From Desmonostoc muscorum LEGE 12446 (GTDB taxonomy: Bacteria; Cyanobacteriota; Cyanobacteriia; Cyanobacteriales; Nostocaceae), in NCBI RefSeq assembly GCF_015207005.2, contig NZ_JADEXS020000001.1, forward strand, positions 558,001 to 622,000: a stretch of DNA of 64,000 nt, given 5' to 3'. The notes under the pieces were generated by a model. That model was not told the DNA's origin. It saw nothing but the letters and a program-made list of their open reading frames with translations, and ran no database searches. Positions 8,229 to 15,538 of the stretch are shown piece by piece. Position numbers and translations under genes: made by a program. Each line of letters starts with the position of its first letter. Position 1 is the first letter of the stretch.

Positions 8229-8825
8229 ATGAAACTCTTTTACACAGAAAGATCTCAATACGCCCGCATAGTTAGGGTTGCAATCATTGAGCTAAATTTA
8301 AGCGATCGCGTGGAACTGCAAAAAGTTACGGTACGCGATCGCAATAGCGAATTACTCAATTACAATCCGACGGGTAAAGTGCCAACCCTGGCGACTGATG
8401 ACGGATTCATCTTGAGTGAAACGCGGATCATCGTTAGTTATCTCAATCGGTTAAATCCTGAAATCAAAATTGTTGCTGATGATTCTGACGGATTTTCGCA
8501 GCAGCTTGAAGGCATCACAACTGCATTTATCGATGGTATTAGTATTTGGGCAAGGGAGCGAATATTGCGGGACGAAAGTGAGCAATCACCTAAAGTGATC
8601 GAGTTAGAGCGATCGCGTGCTTTGCGAATTCTAGACTACTTCGAGAAGATTTCCGAAAAACTCGACCAAACACCTAAGCTCGCTCATATCACCCTCGCCT
8701 CTGCACTAGGATTAGAGATTCGTTTGCCGGAATTACAATGGCGACATAACTATCCCCAACTTGCTCAATGGTATGATGAATTTTCTGGGCGGCCGTCCTT
8801 ACAATTGACGAAACCAGAGTCGTAA
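8229..8825 (+). CDS. Glutathione S-transferase family protein
   Basis: 198 residues. The thioredoxin-like N-domain (1-78) has the sulfur-site region YTERSQYARIVRVA and the cis-Pro/glutathione-binding block NPTGKVPTL...LSETRII, which is typical for GSTs. An all-helical C-domain ends in WYDEFSGRPSLQLTKP. It may conjugate or reduce products of the neighbouring oxygenases. It starts 29 bp after the monooxygenase gene, separated only by a HIP1 octamer. Confidence 0.88.
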   Translation: MKLFYTERSQYARIVRVAIIELNLSDRVELQKVTVRDRNSELLNYNPTGKVPTLATDDGFILSETRIIVSYLNRLNPEIKIVADDSDGFSQQLEGITTAFIDGISIWARERILRDESEQSPKVIELERSRALRILDYFEKISEKLDQTPKLAHITLASALGLEIRLPELQWRHNYPQLAQWYDEFSGRPSLQLTKPES

Positions 8826-8899
8826 AAACTCAAATCTCGTCTGGTCTGTCAGTCCAGTAATTTCAGCAATACAATCGGGTTTCAAAAAACCTTTTTCGC

Positions 8900-9871
8900 G
8901 TGTTAGGCATCCTGACGGTTCTTCTATCCTCCTTTGTTTTGGCGTTTCACAACGTTACTGTGCGAGTTTTGTTTTCAGAACATCTCGTACTAAGTTTCTT
9001 TTTACTCGGTGGATACGTTAAACCGGATTTGCAGAATTCATTCTTGTTGATGTTCATGCGAATGCTACTCGTAGTTCCACTCATGGCATCTCTGGCATTC
9101 AAGCTATATCCATCTGCCTTTAAAGAATTACGAGAGTTGTTCACTCGCCAATACCGGAATATTCTGATTCAAGCCTTGATCTGTGGAGTACTGATGTTTG
9201 TCTACGTTACCTTACTCTACGTTGCTATTGGCTTAATTACTACTGGAATTGCTACGACCCTTTTCTTCATCTATCCCGTGTTTACAGCGTTGCTATCTTG
9301 GAAGTTTTTCGGCCAACGCCCTACATTTTTCCGTTGGTTGGTGATGGGGATTATTCTGGTGGGCTGCGTTCTTGTTATTCCCCAATCTTCTGGAAGTCAC
9401 AGCAATCATACCATTGTAGTTGGGATTGTAGCGAGTATTAGTGCTGGCATTGTTTATGCGTTCTATAACGTTATCGCCCAAAAATGTTTAGAAAAATTCC
9501 ATCCAGTTCCCTTCACTTGGATTAGTTTTGCTTCCACCCTGTTACTCTCCGGTGTTAGCTTATTGTTCTGGCCAGTTTCTACTACTCAAATTGACTGGAC
9601 GCCTCTGTGGATTGGTAGTATCTTTTCGGGTTTAGTTAGCTTTGTCGGACACATTTTGAACAATTTAGGAATTCGGATGATTGGTGCAACTACCGCATCA
9701 ATAATTGGCTCTAGCAGTCCAGCATTGACCGCAATAGTCGCCTGGGCAACCATTAGCGAAACCTTAAACTTGATTCAAATTATGGGGATTGGTGTTGTCA
9801 CATTTGGGATTGCTTTGCTGAGTGGAGAAAGCTTTTTTCAATCATTCAAAATTAGGAGGACTGGGGAATAG
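8900..9871 (+). CDS. DMT-superfamily (EamA) transporter
   Basis: 323 residues with about ten hydrophobic segments in two EamA repeats (roughly 1-145 and 160-315). The typical second-repeat end GASTTAS-like block reads MIGATTASIIGSSSPALTAI. The start is a GTG at 8900, and no better start lies upstream. It is probably an inner-membrane exporter of a metabolite or toxic product of the preceding enzymes. The direction of transport is inferred from the family only. Confidence 0.87.
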   Translation: MLGILTVLLSSFVLAFHNVTVRVLFSEHLVLSFFLLGGYVKPDLQNSFLLMFMRMLLVVPLMASLAFKLYPSAFKELRELFTRQYRNILIQALICGVLMFVYVTLLYVAIGLITTGIATTLFFIYPVFTALLSWKFFGQRPTFFRWLVMGIILVGCVLVIPQSSGSHSNHTIVVGIVASISAGIVYAFYNVIAQKCLEKFHPVPFTWISFASTLLLSGVSLLFWPVSTTQIDWTPLWIGSIFSGLVSFVGHILNNLGIRMIGATTASIIGSSSPALTAIVAWATISETLNLIQIMGIGVVTFGIALLSGESFFQSFKIRRTGE

Positions 9872-10092
9872 TACCGCAGGGCGGAAGTCAAAAGTCAAAA
9901 GTCAAAAATCAAAAGTATTAAGGAAGCGGCTTTTTAGCGATTTTCAATGGCTGCTCTACTTACGCCGTGGCGTACTAGAGATTGGCGATAAGAAGACTAA
10001 TTTAAGACGAATTATATAAAACAAAGTTTATAGATTTAGACTTATAAACTCAGATTAAATCTCACTTTTTTATTACGAAATGAGTACAAAAT
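9872..10092. other. Non-coding stretch with AAAAGTC repeats
   Basis: It contains several short direct repeats of the type aaaagtca (about 9888-9915) and AT-rich DNA before the HAD fragment. No gene-like ORF is seen. Confidence 0.6.
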
Positions 10093-10275
10093 ATGCTTAC
10101 TGATGCTATCTTATTCGATTTAGATGGAACATTGACAGATCCTCAACTTGGTATCACTCGCTGCATTCAGTATGCCCTGTCTGAACTCGGTTACAAACCA
10201 CCGGATGCTGAGCAATTGCATTGGTGTATTGGTCCTCCGCTCAAAGATAGTTTTTCGCAGTTACTCACACCGTTT
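10093..10275 (+). pseudogene. HAD-family hydrolase (phosphoglycolate phosphatase-like), 5' fragment
   Basis: The first ~60 codons of a HAD phosphatase: the nucleophile motif FDLDGTLTDP at 8-17, then the cap helices (ITRCIQYALSELGY, WCIGPPLKDSFSQLL). After about residue 61 the sequence no longer looks like the family and reads antisense into a cas4 fragment, ending at 10383. The core motifs II-IV are missing, so no activity is expected. The exact breakpoint is about 10262-10285. Confidence 0.85.
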
Positions 10276-10523
10276 TCAGATTCAATTAAATCGGATTTCC
10301 CGATTAGTTTGTACTTATCGGACTTCAACCAAATCGCTCTTATTTGCCAAGTTTTTTTGCGGTTTCCGTCTCCAGTTGTATGAACGCGATCGTGTAAACT
10401 TGTGCCTTCAATTGTGTATTGATTATCAATAAATTCTCCGGCACAAAATATCCGCCAACAACGATGCGAACAGTAGCTATATTGATTTAACGCCGCAATA
10501 GGAATGTAATCAATTTCATTCAT
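10276..10523 (-). pseudogene. cas4: CRISPR-associated Cas4, N-terminal fragment
   Basis: On the minus strand the ORF from 10523 begins like Cas4: IPIAALNQYSYCSHRCW (first iron-sulfur cysteines), GEFIDNQYTIEGTSLHDRVH, then WLKSDKYKLIGKSDLIES at about 66-83. After that it runs antisense into the HAD fragment and stops at 10191. The catalytic part of the RecB-like domain (E-x-K) and the three C-terminal cluster cysteines are lost. The gene lies 58 bp downstream of cas6 in the cas operon direction, and this is where cas1 and cas2 would be expected. Confidence 0.87.
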
Positions 10524-10581
10524 ATCTTTGATTCACTAACTATTTAAAAATCCAAAATCCAAAATCTAAAATTCAAAATGG

Positions 10582-11397
10582 TTATACTCGCCGTACCATT
10601 CCCATTCCCATCGTTGTTTTACGCCCCAATCCTGCGTATAATGCAAAATTAGCTAAAGTATTAATTTGCTTAATTGCCAACGTTTCAACATCACCCAAAA
10701 TCCGATAGCTAATATTGCCAACACAACCGATAAACTTACTTTCATAGTTACTGATAACTTCAGTATTAATGTCAAAAGCACTGGGATAAATTGATTCAAT
10801 GGCAATACTAGAGATTTCAATGCCGCTGTATTTATTCCAACGACTCAAAAGGCTGTTGAACACAGATTCTTTGATGGGGAGGACATTATCATATGCACCT
10901 TGACGAAATGATATAGGTGTAGCGAAGGTGAAATTGAAAGTGCGATCGCTATCTGATGCTTGCTCATACAATTGTGTATAACTGCAAGCATTAGCCCAAG
11001 GTTGCGTAGATTGCGGAGTACCTTGAATACTGGTAATATGTAAGTTTGCAGAACCCAAATGCCAAGGGCGATCGGGGTTAAGATTTAGCCAAAGTCCGGT
11101 TAATTTACTAAACAAAGTGTCATCAAGTAGGGAAATACGCCACCAGCAGGGAGTACCAGCCGGAATAGGTTTTTGATGACTAAATTGCAACGTGTGATGT
11201 TGCTTGTGTTGTCGTTGTATTTGCAACGGCGAGAGAGTGAAGGCTTTATCTGCGTTGGAGGAGTGCAGATACTCTGCCAAGCTAGAATCAACAGAACTAA
11301 TGAGAGTGAGAAATAGTGCGTGGTAGTGTCTCCCAGTGAGGAATTCCGGATAAATGGGAGATTGGGGAATGAGGTTCAGGACGAGGCTGTGAGGCAT
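10582..11397 (-). CDS. cas6: CRISPR-associated endoribonuclease Cas6 (type I-D)
   Basis: 271 residues with the RAMP signature at the C-terminus, the Gly-rich loop LYAGLGRKTTMGMGMVRR. Two ferredoxin-like folds are expected. It would cut pre-crRNA at the repeat stem and stay on the 3' handle. It is the last complete gene of the operon, separated from cas3 by 73 bp that hold a strong hairpin. With no array in the window, its substrate must come from elsewhere in the genome. Confidence 0.88.
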   Translation of the reverse strand: MPHSLVLNLIPQSPIYPEFLTGRHYHALFLTLISSVDSSLAEYLHSSNADKAFTLSPLQIQRQHKQHHTLQFSHQKPIPAGTPCWWRISLLDDTLFSKLTGLWLNLNPDRPWHLGSANLHITSIQGTPQSTQPWANACSYTQLYEQASDSDRTFNFTFATPISFRQGAYDNVLPIKESVFNSLLSRWNKYSGIEISSIAIESIYPSAFDINTEVISNYESKFIGCVGNISYRILGDVETLAIKQINTLANFALYAGLGRKTTMGMGMVRRV

Positions 11398-11432
11398 ATT
11401 TTTGCAAACTGCTGTATAAATTAATTTCCAAC

Positions 11433-11461
11433 AAATTCTCGCACCATTAGTGCGAGAATTT
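11433..11461. repeat. Perfect 12-bp hairpin between cas3 and cas6
   Basis: Arms AAATTCTCGCAC and GTGCGAGAATTT enclose a 5-base loop. The hairpin lies 9 bp after the cas3 stop and 35 bp before the cas6 start, in transcription direction. There is no U-run, so it may be an mRNA processing or stability element rather than a terminator. Its sequence does not match the repeat-like palindromes near 19.6 kb. Confidence 0.75.
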
Positions 11462-11470
11462 AATTAGTTA

Positions 11471-13747
11471 TCACGCAATAAAAACCTCATCATCTGGGAG
11501 ACGTAGCTGTTTAAACTTCATTGCCATTGTTAAGATTCCTGACAAACCTGCTAAAAATTCATATTTTTTTTCATCATCATCGCAAACAATAGTTATAGGA
11601 TAGGAAACAATTCCTTGTTTATGTAATTGAAAGAGAGCAGCAGCATTAGTTCTAGAGCAAATAATTACTCCTGGTAATAGATATTTTGATAATGCCTGTA
11701 GTTCTGGTGTTGGTCGTATTGCTTCTCCAATACTGCGGATAACCCTACAATTTTTAAAAGCTGTTAACTTGTTCAGCTCTGTATTAACAAATTCTTGTCG
11801 GCTACCAGGATAACGCATTCTAAAGCTTAATTGATACGTTTCAGTGGCACGACTTATGATTTCGATAGAATTACCATTTTCAGCAAATTCGTAATAGCGC
11901 AATAGATGAAAAGGATCTAATTGGGTTTCTTGAGATTCATCTGTGACTAAATTATCCGGGTCAATAATTGGAAGATTTTCAAATAGACTATATCGAAAAC
12001 TAAATAATGGGGCGTAGCTTTTACTAAAAACCTCAGCAAATTCTTGTAGTTCATTTAGTACCTCAGTATCTTGTTTAAACACATCTTCGTATGCGTCTAA
12101 AGTTGTACATCCGGTTCGTAAATCATCCCACTCTTCAGGAGATTTTACCTTGATAAAGGTTTTGACAAAAGCTTGACCTCCTTTAAGATATTTCCAGCCT
12201 GTTTTTAATTTATGTAAAGACTCTTGAGCGATGTTTTCAGCACCACGTAAAACTTTCATTCTATGACGATAGTCTTCCCAATTGCGTTTACCTTCCAAAA
12301 CAGATTTTAAAGTCTCAAACAGTTTTGGAATTAATTCCGCACCTGGTAAATTTTCAAACGCTTCTTCCAGTTCTAACAAAGGACGTGCAATTTCTAGAGA
12401 TGCTTCTGAACGCCAGTAAGCTGTTAAAAAAGGCTTATCCAAACAGGGAAGTTTATCAAGTACCTCTTTTAAGGCTGTACGTCCTCCAGCAATATCAAGA
12501 GAACTTAAGCCTTCTTCCCAAGCATCAGACGGTAAGTAAGCAATAGCTTCTGAATCAATATTAGTTTCAGATTTACCTAAAACACGCCCAACTCTACCAA
12601 TTCTCTGCCAAAATGCGGCGCGATCGCGTGCCGAAAAAATCAACCAGTCTAAATTTTGTCGTCTTGGTTCAGGATGTCTTTCAAAGTTAAATCCTACATC
12701 TACAGTGCTAGTAGCTAAAATTATTTGACACTGCATAGCCCTTTGTCTATCTCGTTTAGGTGCAGGGCCAGTTATCCGTCCGACATAATCACTAAGTCCT
12801 TGGTGTCGCAGTAAATCTGATAGACGATTAATATTATCCAGAGAATCAAGAATTACAGCACCATTCTCATTTGGTCTTTCTCGAAAACGACTAACAACTT
12901 CTGCTGCTAGTTCTGCTAACCACTCTTCCTTACTTTCTGGTTTTGGTCTTAATTCTAAATGAACTGCTGTTTGTGATGGTAAAAGATTAGTATTACCTGA
13001 TTCTCCATCAATTCTCGCTATCTTCACACCAGCCTGTTTTAAATTTTCCAATGCTAATTCACAAGCTCGTTCTGGTGTTGCTGTTAGTAATACTACTTTT
13101 CTTCCATTTTGAAAAAAGCGAAAAACATGAGAGTAAGCAAGATAAAACAGCATTCCTACAAGCTGTTTAGCATCGTAGAGATGAAATTCATCAAAAATGA
13201 CTGTAGAAAATTTGGTGTAAAAACCAGCAGCAATATTACCTTTATCTAGCTGGTTATATGCAAAGAAAGTTGCATAGTAGAAAGTATCAGGATTTGTCAC
13301 CAAGATAATTGGTGTATTTGCTCCCACATCATCAAAAACAGTAGCAGGATTTCGCAAAATATTATATAGTTTTTCTCCTGAACGCCTACCAACTTTATCG
13401 TTAGTCCAGTTTTTGACATCTTTAGCCGAAGCTGCTTTCACAATATGAGGTAAATTAGCATCACGCACAAACTGTTTTGCGGCTTCTGTTTGCTGTTCAA
13501 TTAAAGCATTTGTGGGAGCAATGTAAATAGCACTTTTATTTTGTTGATGCTTTAATACTGTTAATCCTGCTTTAGTTTTACCTGTGCCAGTTGGTGCTAA
13601 ATCAAGAATAATATCAGCATCCTTAGATTGTTCAAACACATCTAATTGATGTTGAAGTGCATTGCTGATGAAAGATATTTCATCTGGTGATGCACAAGCT
13701 GAAATACTACGTGGTTCTAATCTGATTACTAATTTTTGATTACTCAT
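11471..13747 (-). CDS. cas3: Type I-D CRISPR-associated helicase Cas3
   Basis: 758 residues from the ATG at 13747, which overlaps the csc1 stop by 8 bp (ATGAGTAA); a longer reading from 13789 is less likely. Superfamily 2 helicase motifs are present: Walker A LAPTGTGKTKA near 50, DEFH box VIFDEFHLYD near 185, LLTATPE (motif III) near 222, and motif VI QRIGRVGR near 380. There is no HD nuclease domain, as is normal for type I-D where HD sits in Cas10d. It would unwind and translocate on target DNA together with Cas10d. Confidence 0.93.
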   Translation of the reverse strand: MSNQKLVIRLEPRSISACASPDEISFISNALQHQLDVFEQSKDADIILDLAPTGTGKTKAGLTVLKHQQNKSAIYIAPTNALIEQQTEAAKQFVRDANLPHIVKAASAKDVKNWTNDKVGRRSGEKLYNILRNPATVFDDVGANTPIILVTNPDTFYYATFFAYNQLDKGNIAAGFYTKFSTVIFDEFHLYDAKQLVGMLFYLAYSHVFRFFQNGRKVVLLTATPERACELALENLKQAGVKIARIDGESGNTNLLPSQTAVHLELRPKPESKEEWLAELAAEVVSRFRERPNENGAVILDSLDNINRLSDLLRHQGLSDYVGRITGPAPKRDRQRAMQCQIILATSTVDVGFNFERHPEPRRQNLDWLIFSARDRAAFWQRIGRVGRVLGKSETNIDSEAIAYLPSDAWEEGLSSLDIAGGRTALKEVLDKLPCLDKPFLTAYWRSEASLEIARPLLELEEAFENLPGAELIPKLFETLKSVLEGKRNWEDYRHRMKVLRGAENIAQESLHKLKTGWKYLKGGQAFVKTFIKVKSPEEWDDLRTGCTTLDAYEDVFKQDTEVLNELQEFAEVFSKSYAPLFSFRYSLFENLPIIDPDNLVTDESQETQLDPFHLLRYYEFAENGNSIEIISRATETYQLSFRMRYPGSRQEFVNTELNKLTAFKNCRVIRSIGEAIRPTPELQALSKYLLPGVIICSRTNAAALFQLHKQGIVSYPITIVCDDDEKKYEFLAGLSGILTMAMKFKQLRLPDDEVFIA

Positions 13748-14498
13748 TGCTACTTTCTCTACCGCAAAAATGTAATCCTGCTGGTACAATCATTTCTCCA
13801 ACCTGCCAAGCAGCACCGCGAAAACGCAGATTTTTAATGATGGGTGCAGGAGGAATAGAAATCAAATCGAAAGCTAAAGTCTCTATTTGCTGTGGTAAAT
13901 CAGCAACATTGAGATAATTTTGAGTTTGATATTCACCTTCTGGTAGTAAAGTCACAGGAAATTCATTGACTACTTTGACTTTAACTTTACTCATGAATTT
14001 ACCAACGCGAATATAAGCAGGTAATTGATGATTCCCAAATACCAAAGTTTGAAATTTATTACCGCGTTCAATCATCCGCAGTCGTCCAGTTTGGGGAAAA
14101 TTACTTGGTCTAAATGAATTGGGTTTTTTCCCTTGGCGTTGTAATGGTAAATCTTCTCGCGCCGTCGCCACACGATTATTAGTCATTGCATACCAATAAG
14201 CATCAGAAAGAGCATTAAATCGTTCAAATCTGAATGTAACTCTGCCTATTGGTGAAGCTGGTAAGATATAAAAATCCTGTGCTATTGGTTGTAAATCTTC
14301 TTTGTAGGTTGGTCGTCCTGTAGCCTGACCTTGGAGGCGATAGGGGGAATTTACCCTACCTAAAGCATAGGTAAGAGCATAATTCCCAATTACCCCCTCA
14401 GTGTAATAGGTATCAGACAACTCCCTAGAGGCAAAAAAGACTGGTTCAAGACAGTATAATTCAACAAGTTTTGCCTGCTGAAAAGGAATTGTTGGCAT
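13740..14498 (-). CDS. csc1: Type I-D CRISPR-associated protein Csc1 (Cas5d-type RAMP)
   Basis: 252 residues. The opening VELYCLEPVFFASRELSDTYYTEGVIGNYAL and the central region with YILPASPIGRVTFRFERFNAL are characteristic of Csc1/Cas5 of subtype I-D. It caps the 5' handle of the crRNA in the effector complex. The gap to csc2 is 3 bp, and the end overlaps the cas3 start by 8 bp, so these genes are translationally coupled. Confidence 0.92.
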   Translation of the reverse strand: MPTIPFQQAKLVELYCLEPVFFASRELSDTYYTEGVIGNYALTYALGRVNSPYRLQGQATGRPTYKEDLQPIAQDFYILPASPIGRVTFRFERFNALSDAYWYAMTNNRVATAREDLPLQRQGKKPNSFRPSNFPQTGRLRMIERGNKFQTLVFGNHQLPAYIRVGKFMSKVKVKVVNEFPVTLLPEGEYQTQNYLNVADLPQQIETLAFDLISIPPAPIIKNLRFRGAAWQVGEMIVPAGLHFCGRESSNE

Positions 14499-14501
14499 AA
14501 T

Positions 14502-15521
14502 CTAACTCTCTACTTCAACTGGTGTATTTTTGCCTTTACCTTTTGCCTTTTTCTTCTCAGCCGCAACCTGACGGAAAGGTTCATAGGATTTGCTTAAGCG
14601 TTTCAGAAAATTATCACGTTCTGCTTCTGACCAATGAGTTTCTACATCAGTAACTAAATTTGCTAATTCTGATTCAGATAATTGCAAAGATACCCCTCTC
14701 TTGTTTTGCCAATTTGCAATTACTCGTTTGCTAGCTGTAATTAATTGATTAATGTTCAGAGGATGTTCTAAAGGCTTTCCTAAAACATCATAGGTAGCTT
14801 GTACAAGTTCCAAAGAACTAGGAAGTTCGGTAATACTGCCAAACACACCTAATATTTGGTTTTCCATGCGTCCCACACGACTGGAAACAGCACCGTAACG
14901 ACTGGTGAACAGAATATTTCCAATGATGTACCGCAGTTCATCAGCCGTGACATCTTTCAAGGTGACGACATCGAGAAAATGAACTCCTGGTTTGATATAT
15001 TCGCTAGTGTTTAAAGCAGTGGAAGCGTTACCTTTTTCATCGCGCATTGTGCCATTTTCGTAGATGGCGTTAATTGTGCGATCGCCTACAACATCACTAG
15101 TAGGTAAAATACTAAAAGCGTCCTCAGTCCAAATGCGGCTTTTCTGTGCGCCACCCCCACCAGCAGCGAAACCATAGAGAAAACAATCTACGCACATTTC
15201 GCAAGGTGAATTAGTATTTAACGAACACAGAGAACCATCTTTAATGTTGGTATATAAAAGCTCATGCGCTCTTAAATGCTCTCGTCCATAGCGTCTTTCT
15301 GGTGCTACTTGTTTACGCTTAGTCATTACCAGACGCTGAATAATATTGTCATTGGTAACACCAGCTTGAACAAACTCGCTACACATCGGTTCCCCAGAAC
15401 CTTCTGTGCGAAAGATAGTTTCAGAATGAGTTGTTCTTAAAACTACTAAAGTTATAAAACGTCCTTTTGGAAAATTTTCATAAGTGTTTGCTAGAACTGA
15501 AGAAAGATTTTGAATTGACAT
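14502..15521 (-). CDS. csc2: Type I-D CRISPR-associated protein Csc2 (Cas7d backbone)
   Basis: 339 residues. The Cas7-type RAMP backbone subunit binds the crRNA along its length. Recognised features are a central Cys-rich zinc-like cluster (SPCEMCVDCFLYGFAAGGGG near 105-124), SRIWTEDAFSIL, and GNILFTSRYGAVSSRVGRMEN near 207-227. The C-terminal tail is Lys-rich (EKKKAKGKGK). It lies 17 bp after cas10d. Confidence 0.93.
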   Translation of the reverse strand: MSIQNLSSVLANTYENFPKGRFITLVVLRTTHSETIFRTEGSGEPMCSEFVQAGVTNDNIIQRLVMTKRKQVAPERRYGREHLRAHELLYTNIKDGSLCSLNTNSPCEMCVDCFLYGFAAGGGGAQKSRIWTEDAFSILPTSDVVGDRTINAIYENGTMRDEKGNASTALNTSEYIKPGVHFLDVVTLKDVTADELRYIIGNILFTSRYGAVSSRVGRMENQILGVFGSITELPSSLELVQATYDVLGKPLEHPLNINQLITASKRVIANWQNKRGVSLQLSESELANLVTDVETHWSEAERDNFLKRLSKSYEPFRQVAAEKKKAKGKGKNTPVEVES

Positions 15522-15538
15522 GATAAACTCCTAATTAA

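Noticed and set aside
9822..10019. Short + strand ORF after the transporter gene
   Set aside because: It overlaps the transporter end in another frame and consists mostly of AAAAGTC repeats.
13748..13789. Longer Cas3 N-terminus
   Set aside because: The 14 extra codons lie wholly in the csc1 end; ATG 13747 with an 8-bp overlap is the normal coupled start.
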